From the NCBI GenBank assembly GCA_023251855.1, contig JAHEYA010000210.1, positions 1 through 5,226 on the forward strand: a stretch of DNA of 5,226 nt, read 5' to 3'. Position numbers and translations under genes: made by a program. Below the pieces are notes generated by a model. It did no database searches. It saw only the letters and a list, made by a program, of their open reading frames with translations, and had not been told where the DNA came from. Below, piece by piece: positions 1 through 5,208 of this stretch; within the stretch, counting starts at the first letter, position 1, and every line of letters starts with the position of its first letter. Origin of the DNA: Bacteroidota bacterium (GTDB taxonomy: Bacteria; Bacteroidota; Bacteroidia; 2-12-FULL-35-15).

Positions 1-79
1 TGTTACTCGTCTGCGGGAGCTTATATCGGATTGGGTAGCGAATTCAGTCATAGCACAAAACTACAAAATTTTAGGATAG
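1..79. other. Window edge: possible end (or start) of an unidentified gene
   Basis: The first 40-50 bases are clearly richer in G+C than the spacer that follows, which suggests the edge of a coding region, but the fragment is too short to decide the frame. On the plus strand, frame 3 reads LLVCGSLYRIG and stops at 36-38; this loosely recalls the C-terminal strand of folylpolyglutamate synthase (FolC), whose members often end in a GSLY-like motif. Plus frame 2 runs to a stop at 77-79 (VTRLRELISDW..., ending KILG), and plus frame 1 stays open to 136-138. On the minus strand an ATG at 49-51 opens a reading that starts MTEFATQSDISSRRRVT and runs off the window. No reading has enough residues for a firm call. 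The FolC-like tail is a weak preference by motif only. Confidence 0.2.
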
Positions 80-203
80 TGTCTATGCTAATTGTAAACT
101 TTTGTCAAAAAGGATTTCAACAGATGAAGAATGAGTAATTTTCTTTTCGAATGCTTAAGGAAAATGAGTGGTTGTAAGGTTTATAGAAAGTTTGAGAACT
201 TTG

Positions 204-227
204 AAAAAAATTGTAAATGCAATTTTT
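204..227 (-). terminator. Terminator-like hairpin downstream of the 296-766 gene
   Basis: Positions 220-227 and 206-213 form a perfect 8-bp stem (AAAAATTG / CAATTTTT) around a 6-nt loop. Read on the minus strand, the second arm runs into seven consecutive T's, the layout of an intrinsic terminator. It lies about 70 nt past the stop codon of the minus-strand gene. The stem holds a single G-C pair and would be weak. On the plus strand it has only five T's, all inside the stem, so the minus orientation fits better. It could simply be AT-rich chance structure. Confidence 0.3.
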
Positions 228-295
228 AAAAAGTTATTCAGAACTGTTTTTTGTACGCTTTTTTTTAGTATAATACCTGTCAGTTTCTATCTCAA

Positions 296-766
296 TTACA
301 ATCTCTCCAATTCATGCTGATAATCGTACTGAAAATCTTCATGCAATTTTTCCAGATTTTTTTTTATTTTTTCTTTTTCCCGATTATACAAATTGGAAAG
401 AACAATGCTTGAATCTATTGGAATCCTTACTGCTTTCACTTTAGTACAGAAATAAATTCGTAATTCAACCTCAGTTTGTTTTGAACCGGAATATCTGATA
501 AATTTATTAACTCCTCTTAAAATTTTTCGTAAACTTTTTTTTGTGAGATAGCTGGTATTCCTGTTTATTCCGGAAAAATCTATATCCATTTGCTCTTTTA
601 TTTTTTTAATATATGCTTTCTCATCATGTGCTTCAAAAAGAAGATAAGAAAGTAATTCTTTATTGTCTTTTTTATATTTAGCTAAGCGTAAGCATATTTC
701 CAATATTTGCTTAGGTTCAAAACTTCTTAACTCTTTTTGTAACTCACTTATAGAAGCAGCTTTCAT
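296..766 (-). CDS. Hypothetical small charged protein, 156 aa
   Basis: I do not recognise the family. The product is 156 residues, soluble, rich in Lys, Glu and Leu, with no signal peptide or membrane segment. The N-terminal third (about 5-60) looks like amphipathic helices: ELQKELRSF, then KQILEICLRLAKYKKDNKELLSYLLFEA. Residues 72-92 are basic (KKSLRKILRGVNKFIRY). A short stretch around 99-117 (VELRIYFCTKVKAVRIPI) could form beta strands, and 126-156 looks helical and may form a coiled coil. Two single cysteines (25 and 107) suggest no metal site. The ATG at 764-766 has no Shine-Dalgarno sequence. A promoter octamer lies 24-31 nt upstream, in the 66-nt gap after pbpC, so the gene can be expressed independently of pbpC, although read-through is possible. 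That the frame is a real gene is likely from its length and amino-acid composition; its function is unknown. Confidence 0.75.
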   Translation of the reverse strand: MKAASISELQKELRSFEPKQILEICLRLAKYKKDNKELLSYLLFEAHDEKAYIKKIKEQMDIDFSGINRNTSYLTKKSLRKILRGVNKFIRYSGSKQTEVELRIYFCTKVKAVRIPIDSSIVLSNLYNREKEKIKKNLEKLHEDFQYDYQHELERL

Positions 767-789
767 AAAATCATTTTTGTTATTTTGAT

Positions 790-816
790 CAAAACTAAAC
801 TAAAATTTTTTACAAA
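790..816 (-). promoter_or_regulatory. Putative Bacteroidota-type promoter for the 156-aa gene
   Basis: On the minus strand, 797-790 reads TAGTTTTG, an exact match to the Bacteroidota -7 consensus TAnnTTTG. A TTTG at 816-813 could serve as the -33 element, but the spacing is 15 nt, a little shorter than the usual 17-23. Transcription would begin around 783-786, giving a leader of about 20 nt before the ATG at 766. The octamer lies between the pbpC stop and the next gene, where a promoter is expected. The assignment is by motif only. Confidence 0.4.
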
Positions 817-832
817 TTGTTAATAGTAAAGA

Positions 833-3184
833 TCATTTTTTACCACTAACAATTTCAAACTTCTGAACAAGTGATTCACCTGTTTCATCTACCAATGTAA
901 GCGTATGAATTCCTTCGTCAGGACTTAATGCCATTTGGTGAGTAACCTTTGTACACCCAATATAAAATTCGTCTAAATGCCAGTAAATAGTACTGTTTGC
1001 TCCGCGATGTGCAACTTGAAAAATTGTTTTTCCTAATTTTCCATCCAATTCTACCGGAACATATATTTTACTGAATTGTTTTGGATAGATAATTTCCATT
1101 GCACTTAATCCATTGGTTTCACAGTCGTTTCGGAAAGGAGGTAATTCTTTATAACTTGGATTCTTTGATTTATAATACAATTCCATTGCAGGTGGTAATA
1201 CGAACCAACTTACATGCTGCATTTTGGTTACGCTTTCACAATTACTGTTTACGCGATATTTACCTGAAGCATCCAAATGCACCATCCGGTGATATTTACA
1301 AGGCTCTGTGCGCAATCCCGACTTTTGTATTCTGATCGTATCAATGGGTTCACAAATATCAGTGGCTCTGTAACCACTTTGGTGACATATTCCAACTTTT
1401 TCCATTTCATCATAAGGAGTAGAAAACCATTTACCGGGTTTTAATAAACTAAAAATATCAAACATGATGGGAGCGGCTGTTTGTACACCTATTAGCCCTG
1501 GTCTGCCTTCGCCATCAGCATTTCCAACCCAAACTCCAACAATATATTTTGGTGTAACTCCAACTGCCCAACCATCCCGAAAACCAAAACTGGTGCCCGT
1601 TTTCCATGCAACTTTTGTTGATGATGTATATTGCCTCCATCCGGCATCTTCATCTGGGCGCGATACTTCAACCATTGCTTCAAATGTTAGATGGATAGAA
1701 GCCGCATCAAAAATGGAAGCTTCTTCTAAGCTTGGATTCTTTTCCTCTTGTTGAATATAAACAGGTGGATGAAAATCTCCCTTGTCGTATTTTCCATTAT
1801 ATACAGTATAATGGTTGAGTGTTCTAGCCATACTTGCATACATTCCGGCAATATCCCATAATTTACCTTCTGCACCGCCTAGTATAATTGATAATCCATA
1901 ATGGTCAGGAGAATAATTAAGAGTCGTCATTCCGATTTTTTTTAAATTATAATTGAATTTTTCAATGCCATAATTTTGTAACATTCTTACGGCTGGTATA
2001 TTTAAACTTCTTGCCAATGCTCGTTTTGCGGGAACTGCCCCATCAAATGAGGTATTGAAATTTTGTGGAACATAACCAGCAATTTGTGTTGGAATATCAG
2101 GTATAAGGCTTGTAGAAAGTAATTCACCATCAGATAACATACTTGCAAATAAAAAAGGTTTTAAAATACTTCCTGTACTTCTTGGTGCATTTATAACATC
2201 AACATCACTTTCATATTCTGCTTTGCCTGTATTATCAGTATTTCCAACATAAGCTAAAACATTTCCTTTATTCACTTCAAGTACGAGTGCACAAGCATTA
2301 TGAATTTCATTTGTCCTTAAAATTTTATGATGATTTTCAATTATTTCATTTAACCCTTCCTGTAAGTGCCCATCAATTGTAGATTGTAGTCGTTTTCCAT
2401 TAAATCCATCTTTGACTGCTCGTTGCAATAAATGAGTTGCAATTTGTGGAATAGGATGTGGTTTTCCGGGCAAAGGCTCTTGTTTGCTGAGTTCACAAGT
2501 TTCCTTATCAATTATTTTAGATATGTATAACTGATCCAGCAACCGATTTCGTTTTCCAAATAAAAGTTCCTGATTTTTCCCCGGGTAAATTAAACTTGGT
2601 GCATTCGGTAAAATAGCCAATGTGGCTGATTCTGCCCAAGATAGTTTTTCCGTTTCTCTTCCAAAATATCTCCAGGATGCAGCATCTATACCTACTACAT
2701 TCCCACCAAATGGGGCATTCGAAGCATATAATGTTAATATTTCGGGTTTTGAATAAGTTAGTTCAAGCCTTAATGCCAAAACAATTTCTATCATTTTTTC
2801 AATAATAGTTCTGTTCTTTTTTTTTCTGGAAAGACGTATAACTTGCATGGATAAAGTACTTCCACCACTTACTATTTTTTTTGCTTTTATATTTTGTTTA
2901 ATCGCTCGGATAAATGCAAAGGGATTGAAACCTGGGTGAATAAAAAAATTTCTATCCTCAAATTGAATAATACTTGAAATAAATCTTAACGGAACACGTT
3001 TACTGTTTGGGAATCGCCATTGACCATCATCCGCAATACGCGCAGCAAGCAAAGTTCCATTGCAGTCTTCTAATACAGTACACGTTTTATTTTTGAAAAG
3101 AGGGGAGGGTAAACAAAATAAGAACCATAAAATAACACTAACGAATAACGAATAAAAAAATAATTTACGAAACTGACTGTTCAT
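833..3184 (-). CDS. pbpC: Penicillin-binding protein 1C (bifunctional class A PBP)
   Basis: This enzyme polymerises lipid II into glycan strands (GT51 transglycosylase) and has a transpeptidase fold for cross-linking, anchored in the inner membrane facing the periplasm. One membrane segment spans about residues 7-25. GT51 motifs follow: EDRNFFIHPG from 76 with catalytic Glu76, GGSTLSMQ at 107-114, a second conserved Glu at 133, and ESATLAILPNAPS at 185-197. The transpeptidase domain holds SxxK at Ser339-Lys342 (GSILKPF), SLN at 393-395 and KTGT at 528-531. A Cys-containing region (C600, C611, C629, C649) and a C-terminal BiPBP_C domain (about 694-780, with YWHLDEFYIG and HTLTLVDETGE) separate PBP1C from PBP1A and PBP1B. 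At 783 residues it is full length, with all catalytic residues present. The ATG at 3182-3184 overlaps the upstream stop codon as ATGA, which fixes the start and implies translational coupling. In E. coli PBP1C, transpeptidase activity is hard to demonstrate, so the cross-linking role is inferred from motifs. Confidence 0.97.
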   Translation of the reverse strand: MNSQFRKLFFYSLFVSVILWFLFCLPSPLFKNKTCTVLEDCNGTLLAARIADDGQWRFPNSKRVPLRFISSIIQFEDRNFFIHPGFNPFAFIRAIKQNIKAKKIVSGGSTLSMQVIRLSRKKKNRTIIEKMIEIVLALRLELTYSKPEILTLYASNAPFGGNVVGIDAASWRYFGRETEKLSWAESATLAILPNAPSLIYPGKNQELLFGKRNRLLDQLYISKIIDKETCELSKQEPLPGKPHPIPQIATHLLQRAVKDGFNGKRLQSTIDGHLQEGLNEIIENHHKILRTNEIHNACALVLEVNKGNVLAYVGNTDNTGKAEYESDVDVINAPRSTGSILKPFLFASMLSDGELLSTSLIPDIPTQIAGYVPQNFNTSFDGAVPAKRALARSLNIPAVRMLQNYGIEKFNYNLKKIGMTTLNYSPDHYGLSIILGGAEGKLWDIAGMYASMARTLNHYTVYNGKYDKGDFHPPVYIQQEEKNPSLEEASIFDAASIHLTFEAMVEVSRPDEDAGWRQYTSSTKVAWKTGTSFGFRDGWAVGVTPKYIVGVWVGNADGEGRPGLIGVQTAAPIMFDIFSLLKPGKWFSTPYDEMEKVGICHQSGYRATDICEPIDTIRIQKSGLRTEPCKYHRMVHLDASGKYRVNSNCESVTKMQHVSWFVLPPAMELYYKSKNPSYKELPPFRNDCETNGLSAMEIIYPKQFSKIYVPVELDGKLGKTIFQVAHRGANSTIYWHLDEFYIGCTKVTHQMALSPDEGIHTLTLVDETGESLVQKFEIVSGKK

Positions 3185-3450
3185 GGTTTGTTTCGCAAAT
3201 TTTTAATAGCTCGTTTATCTGTAATATTTTTCTTCAACGGATTTAGTAAATACTCTAAACCATTTATTTTTATTTCAAATATGGTTTGTAATAAAATCCC
3301 CAACTTACCTTCAGGAAAACCTTTTCTCTGAAACCATTCTAAATAATTTACCGGTAAATTACATAGTAAGGTTCCTTTGTGTCGGCCAAATGGCATTTTT
3401 ACGGAGATCAATTGTAATAAAATTTCTGGGTTTGCTCCGTAAGTGTCCAT
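3181..3450 (-). CDS. DUF3820 family protein (putative quorum-sensing-regulated virulence factor family)
   Basis: This 89-residue protein carries the DUF3820 signature across residues 19-73: MPFGRHKGTLL, then LPVNYLEWF, KGFPEGKLG, and EIKINGLEYLLNPL. The family is small and mostly uncharacterised. Its Pfam description as a quorum-sensing-regulated virulence factor comes from a Pseudomonas homologue and should not be taken as a function here. No signal peptide or membrane segment is visible, so a cytoplasmic location is likely. The C-terminal 16 residues form a basic tail (KKNITDKRAIKNLRNKP). The start is ATG at 3448-3450. The stop TGA shares bases with the pbpC ATG (ATGA at 3184-3181), so the two genes are cotranscribed and probably translationally coupled. 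I see no strong TAnnTTTG element in the 104 nt upstream. A link to cell-wall work is suggested only by this coupling. Confidence 0.9.
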   Translation of the reverse strand: MDTYGANPEILLQLISVKMPFGRHKGTLLCNLPVNYLEWFQRKGFPEGKLGILLQTIFEIKINGLEYLLNPLKKNITDKRAIKNLRNKP

Positions 3451-3473
3451 TTATGTTTTGAAAATTCTTTTTT

Positions 3474-3509
3474 GGCGAATTAATTATATGTGCCTAATGG
3501 CGAGTTAAT
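3474..3509. repeat. Imperfect 11-bp direct repeat upstream of the DUF3820-pbpC pair
   Basis: GGCGAATTAAT at 3474-3484 and GGCGAGTTAAT at 3499-3509 match in 10 of 11 positions, 25 bp apart start to start, just upstream of the DUF3820 start (ATG at 3450). Together they fill much of the 104-nt gap behind the hydroxylase gene, where a promoter or operator for the coupled pair would lie. There is no direct evidence of protein binding, and a repeat of this length could be chance. Confidence 0.3.
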
Positions 3510-3554
3510 GTTGATTGATTAGAAACACTCTCTCCTTTGTAGAGCGGGCTGAGA

Positions 3555-4787
3555 CTATTGAACCTGCTGGATATTTTCACTTCTTTTACCAACCTGATTA
3601 ATAATGATCCAGGTTAGAAAAATACATACAAGAACCATAGATAGCGGAAATGTAAATGAAAGGAAATTTCTGTAATAGTAGAGATAAAGGGTATTATATA
3701 AGGGTAAAAATGCTGCAAATCTGGCCACTTCAACAACATTGATCCATTTTTTGTTTTCCATAATAGCACCACAATTTAAGGTAGTCAATGTTATCAAAGC
3801 AAACATTGTTAACTTGTAGAACAATGAAAGTTCATTAAAATGATTCAGATAAGAAACAAGACCAAACAAAAGTAAAACGAATTGTAAAAACACATACACC
3901 TGCATATTGGCAGGAACTTTTGTGCTGAATTTTTTCGAGTTCAATTGATCTTCAGATTTTTGCCCAAGTAGTTTGCCTAAGTATTCCGGACCTTTAAAAA
4001 GCAATAACAATTTATCTTTCCAGCGTTTTGATTTTTTTATTCCTTTCCATAAATCATCATAAAAATGAATGTTTGCCCAAACAGGATTCCAGCTATTTAA
4101 AGGTAAAGTAATACCGTAGCTAGGTTCTTCTTCCTCTTTTTGAAAAGTGCCAAACAGCCTGTCCCATATGATAAATACAGCTGCATAATTCTTATCAAGG
4201 TACTTCGGATTGGTTGCGTGATGAACACGGTGATGAGATGGAGAATTAAAGATCCATTCAAATATTCCAATGGATTTAATATGTTTTGTATGTATCCAAA
4301 ATTGATATAAAGTTGTAAAACCGGCAGCCGCAGCAAAAATCAGTGGATCAAACCCAAGGAGCGGAATTGGAAGAAATAGAACAAAAGCTAATGCATTATG
4401 AAACCATGACTGTCTTAAAGCTACAGATAAATTATATTCTTCACTTTGATGATGAACAATATGTGCACCCCAAAAAATATTCATTTCATGACCCCATCGA
4501 TGCGCCCAATAAAAAATAAAATCGTAAACGATCACGCAAAGTATAAAAGACAATACGCCATTTTCTATTTTGAATGGAGCATAATTAATATATACAAACT
4601 CATACAAGCTTAATAACACTAATTTCAATAAGGTATTAAAGGCTTGGCTTCCAATTCCAAGGTTAAGATTTGTTATAGTATCTTCAAAGTTATAGAAACG
4701 GGTTTTCTTAAAACGTCCCCAAATGAATTCAATAAACAGTGTAAGCAGAAAAAATGGGATGGCAATAAGGATATAATTGGGGTTCAT
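3555..4787 (-). CDS. Fatty acid hydroxylase superfamily membrane protein, alkylglycerol monooxygenase-like
   Basis: This is an integral-membrane, non-haem di-iron oxygenase of the fatty acid hydroxylase/sterol desaturase superfamily. Counting from the ATG at 4785-4787 (410 aa), the eight-histidine cluster is complete: HRWGH at 96-100, HIVHH at 109-113 and HRVHH at 186-190 within SPSHHRVHH, with another conserved-looking FWIH at 163-166. Hydrophobic spans lie near 5-23, 53-67, 78-94, 130-154, and in a C-terminal cluster at 296-312, 323-340 and 376-396. Segments such as NIFWGAHIVHHQSEEYNLS and NYAAVFIIWDRLFGTF resemble eukaryotic alkylglycerol monooxygenase (TMEM195), which cleaves ether lipids using tetrahydrobiopterin. 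The substrate and cofactor here are unproven. An in-frame GTG at 4811 would add 8 residues. I prefer the ATG because NPNYILIAIPFF begins the first membrane span and the best promoter octamer overlaps the GTG. The gene is divergent from the rRNA operon. Confidence 0.92.
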   Translation of the reverse strand: MNPNYILIAIPFFLLTLFIEFIWGRFKKTRFYNFEDTITNLNLGIGSQAFNTLLKLVLLSLYEFVYINYAPFKIENGVLSFILCVIVYDFIFYWAHRWGHEMNIFWGAHIVHHQSEEYNLSVALRQSWFHNALAFVLFLPIPLLGFDPLIFAAAAGFTTLYQFWIHTKHIKSIGIFEWIFNSPSHHRVHHATNPKYLDKNYAAVFIIWDRLFGTFQKEEEEPSYGITLPLNSWNPVWANIHFYDDLWKGIKKSKRWKDKLLLLFKGPEYLGKLLGQKSEDQLNSKKFSTKVPANMQVYVFLQFVLLLFGLVSYLNHFNELSLFYKLTMFALITLTTLNCGAIMENKKWINVVEVARFAAFLPLYNTLYLYYYRNFLSFTFPLSMVLVCIFLTWIIINQVGKRSENIQQVQ

Positions 4788-4810
4788 AAAGTGTAGAATT
4801 AGATTTCCCA

Positions 4811-4818
4811 CAAAAATA
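4811..4818 (-). promoter_or_regulatory. Putative -7 promoter element for the hydroxylase gene
   Basis: On the minus strand, 4818-4811 reads TATTTTTG, matching TAnnTTTG. Transcription would start around 4803-4807, about 20 nt before the ATG at 4787 and downstream of the alternative GTG at 4811. If the element is real, it rules out the GTG for most transcripts. No clear TTG sits 17-23 nt upstream, only T-rich sequence, so the -33 element is weak. Confidence 0.35.
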
Positions 4819-4851
4819 ATAACTTTTTTATTAATTATTTTTAAAATAATA
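4812..4851 (+). promoter_or_regulatory. AT-rich UP-element-like tract upstream of rRNA promoter P1
   Basis: Forty bases directly upstream of the P1 -33 element are almost entirely A and T, with runs of T (4824-4829) and A. This is the position and composition of the UP elements that raise rRNA promoter activity by binding the RNA polymerase alpha subunit. The tract is also the upstream region of the divergent hydroxylase gene. The assignment rests on composition and position. Confidence 0.45.
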
Positions 4852-4887
4852 TTTGGATATTAAATAAAGTAGTATATTTGCGCCCCC
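4852..4887 (+). promoter_or_regulatory. rRNA operon promoter P1 (Bacteroidota -33/-7 type)
   Basis: TTTG at 4852-4855 and TATATTTG at 4873-4880 are spaced by 17 nt and fit the TTTG/TAnnTTTG consensus recognised by the main Bacteroidota sigma factor. The sequence after the -7 element is CGCCCCCGC, a sharp G+C island in AT-rich surroundings, so transcription probably starts around 4884-4887. A GC-rich segment between the -7 element and the start is typical of growth-rate- and stringent-controlled rRNA promoters in other bacteria; this control is inferred here. The promoter lies about 325 nt upstream of the 16S gene. Confidence 0.7.
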
Positions 4888-4906
4888 GCTAAAAAATTTA
4901 ATGGGG

Positions 4907-4920
4907 AGTTCTTAACAAAA
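4907..4920 (+). promoter_or_regulatory. Possible boxA-like motif in the P1-only leader
   Basis: AGTTCTTAACAAAA resembles boxA (E. coli TGCTCTTTAACA) with one T missing, and it shares the GTTCTT core with the two better motifs at 5015 and 5071. It would be present only in transcripts from P1. A match this short is weak alone; the repeated occurrence in the leader is what makes it worth listing. Confidence 0.25.
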
Positions 4921-4924
4921 GCGG

Positions 4925-4963
4925 AGTATTTTATAAAAAATAAATTATTTTTTATAAAATACT
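4925..4963. repeat. Perfect 19-bp inverted repeat between the tandem rRNA promoters
   Basis: Positions 4925-4943 (AGTATTTTATAAAAAATAA) and 4945-4963 are exact reverse complements separated by one base, A4944. The 39-bp palindrome ends at the first T of the P2 -33 TTG (4963-4965), so it occupies the UP-element position of P2. It could extrude or fold as a hairpin in P1 transcripts, act as an AT-rich UP element, or be an operator for a dimeric regulator. It contains only G4926 and C4962 as G/C bases. The symmetry is seen directly; the function is unknown. Confidence 0.8.
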
Positions 4964-5000
4964 TGCAAATTTGAAAAGTATTAGTACTTTTGTCGCCCCC
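4963..5000 (+). promoter_or_regulatory. rRNA operon promoter P2 (Bacteroidota -33/-7 type)
   Basis: TTG at 4963-4965 and TACTTTTG at 4985-4992 are spaced by 19 nt, within the usual 17-23. As at P1, the -7 element is followed by a GCCCCC run (4995-5000), so the two promoters share their presumed initiation region although the sequence between them differs. Initiation is expected around 4996-5000, some 210 nt before the mature 16S end. The consensus match and the position before the rRNA leader make this a strong call. Confidence 0.75.
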
Positions 5001-5014
5001 AATCAAAAATTGGT

Positions 5015-5026
5015 TGTTCTTTAAAA
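5015..5026 (+). promoter_or_regulatory. BoxA-like antitermination motif 1
   Basis: TGTTCTTTAAAA differs from the E. coli rRNA boxA (TGCTCTTTAACA) at only two of 12 positions and lies just after P2, in the leader of the 16S transcript. BoxA in RNA recruits the NusB-S10 complex, which prevents premature termination in rRNA operons. A similar GTTCTTTGAAAA follows at 5071. Confidence 0.55.
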
Positions 5027-5070
5027 CATGAATTTATAGTCTTAAGTAATTAAGGCAGTTATATAAATCC

Positions 5071-5082
5071 GTTCTTTGAAAA
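5071..5082 (+). promoter_or_regulatory. BoxA-like antitermination motif 2
   Basis: GTTCTTTGAAAA shares the GTTCTTT core with the motif at 5015, 56 nt upstream. Motifs of the form GTTCTTTGA are common in rRNA leaders of Bacteroidota. Its TTCTTT (5072-5077) can pair with AAAGAA at 5096-5101, which might hide or present the element; that pairing is only a possibility. Confidence 0.5.
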
Positions 5083-5115
5083 TATTGAGAAGTCTAAAGA
5101 AATAGAAGTATCCCT

Positions 5116-5140
5116 CTTATTATTATGTTCTAATAATAAG
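5116..5140 (+). other. Leader RNA hairpin, 10-bp perfect stem
   Basis: CTTATTATTA at 5116-5125 and TAATAATAAG at 5131-5140 form a perfect 10-bp stem closing a 5-nt TGTTC loop, about 70 nt before the 16S gene. It has no T-run after it, so it is not an intrinsic terminator. A role in leader folding or in RNase processing of the rRNA precursor is likely from its position. Confidence 0.6.
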
Positions 5141-5208
5141 TTGAGAAACAAATCCTAAACAATAAATAATTTTTCTTTTTTTGAAGAAGAGCATTATCAA
5201 ACAAACTT

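Noticed and set aside
1..295. Possible tRNA, CRISPR or insertion sequence remnant at the left edge
   Set aside because: No cloverleaf, spaced repeats or terminal inverted repeats could be found; only an AT-rich spacer is visible.
1099..1335. Plus-strand open frame inside pbpC
   Set aside because: It lies wholly opposite the conserved C-terminal part of pbpC, has no recognisable motif and reads as an antisense shadow.
1492..1683. Minus-strand open frame of 63 codons
   Set aside because: It is in an alternative frame within pbpC, which has intact conserved domains across this stretch.
1464..1754. Plus-strand open frame of 96 codons
   Set aside because: It is antisense to the transpeptidase KTGT region of pbpC; its Pro/Thr/Ser-rich composition mirrors the conserved codons on the other strand.
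2620..2805. Plus-strand open frame of 61 codons
   Set aside because: It is antisense to the GT51 domain of pbpC and has no family features.
3483..3488. TATAAT on the minus strand upstream of DUF3820
   Set aside because: Bacteroidota promoters do not use this -10 element, there is no matching -35 at proper spacing, and such a hexamer is expected by chance in AT-rich DNA.
4097..4336. Minus-strand open frame of 79 codons
   Set aside because: It is a frame-shifted shadow of the hydroxylase gene across its third histidine motif.
5116..5140. Leader hairpin as an intrinsic terminator
   Set aside because: No T-run follows the stem, the stem is all A-T apart from one pair, and termination before 16S would defeat the operon.
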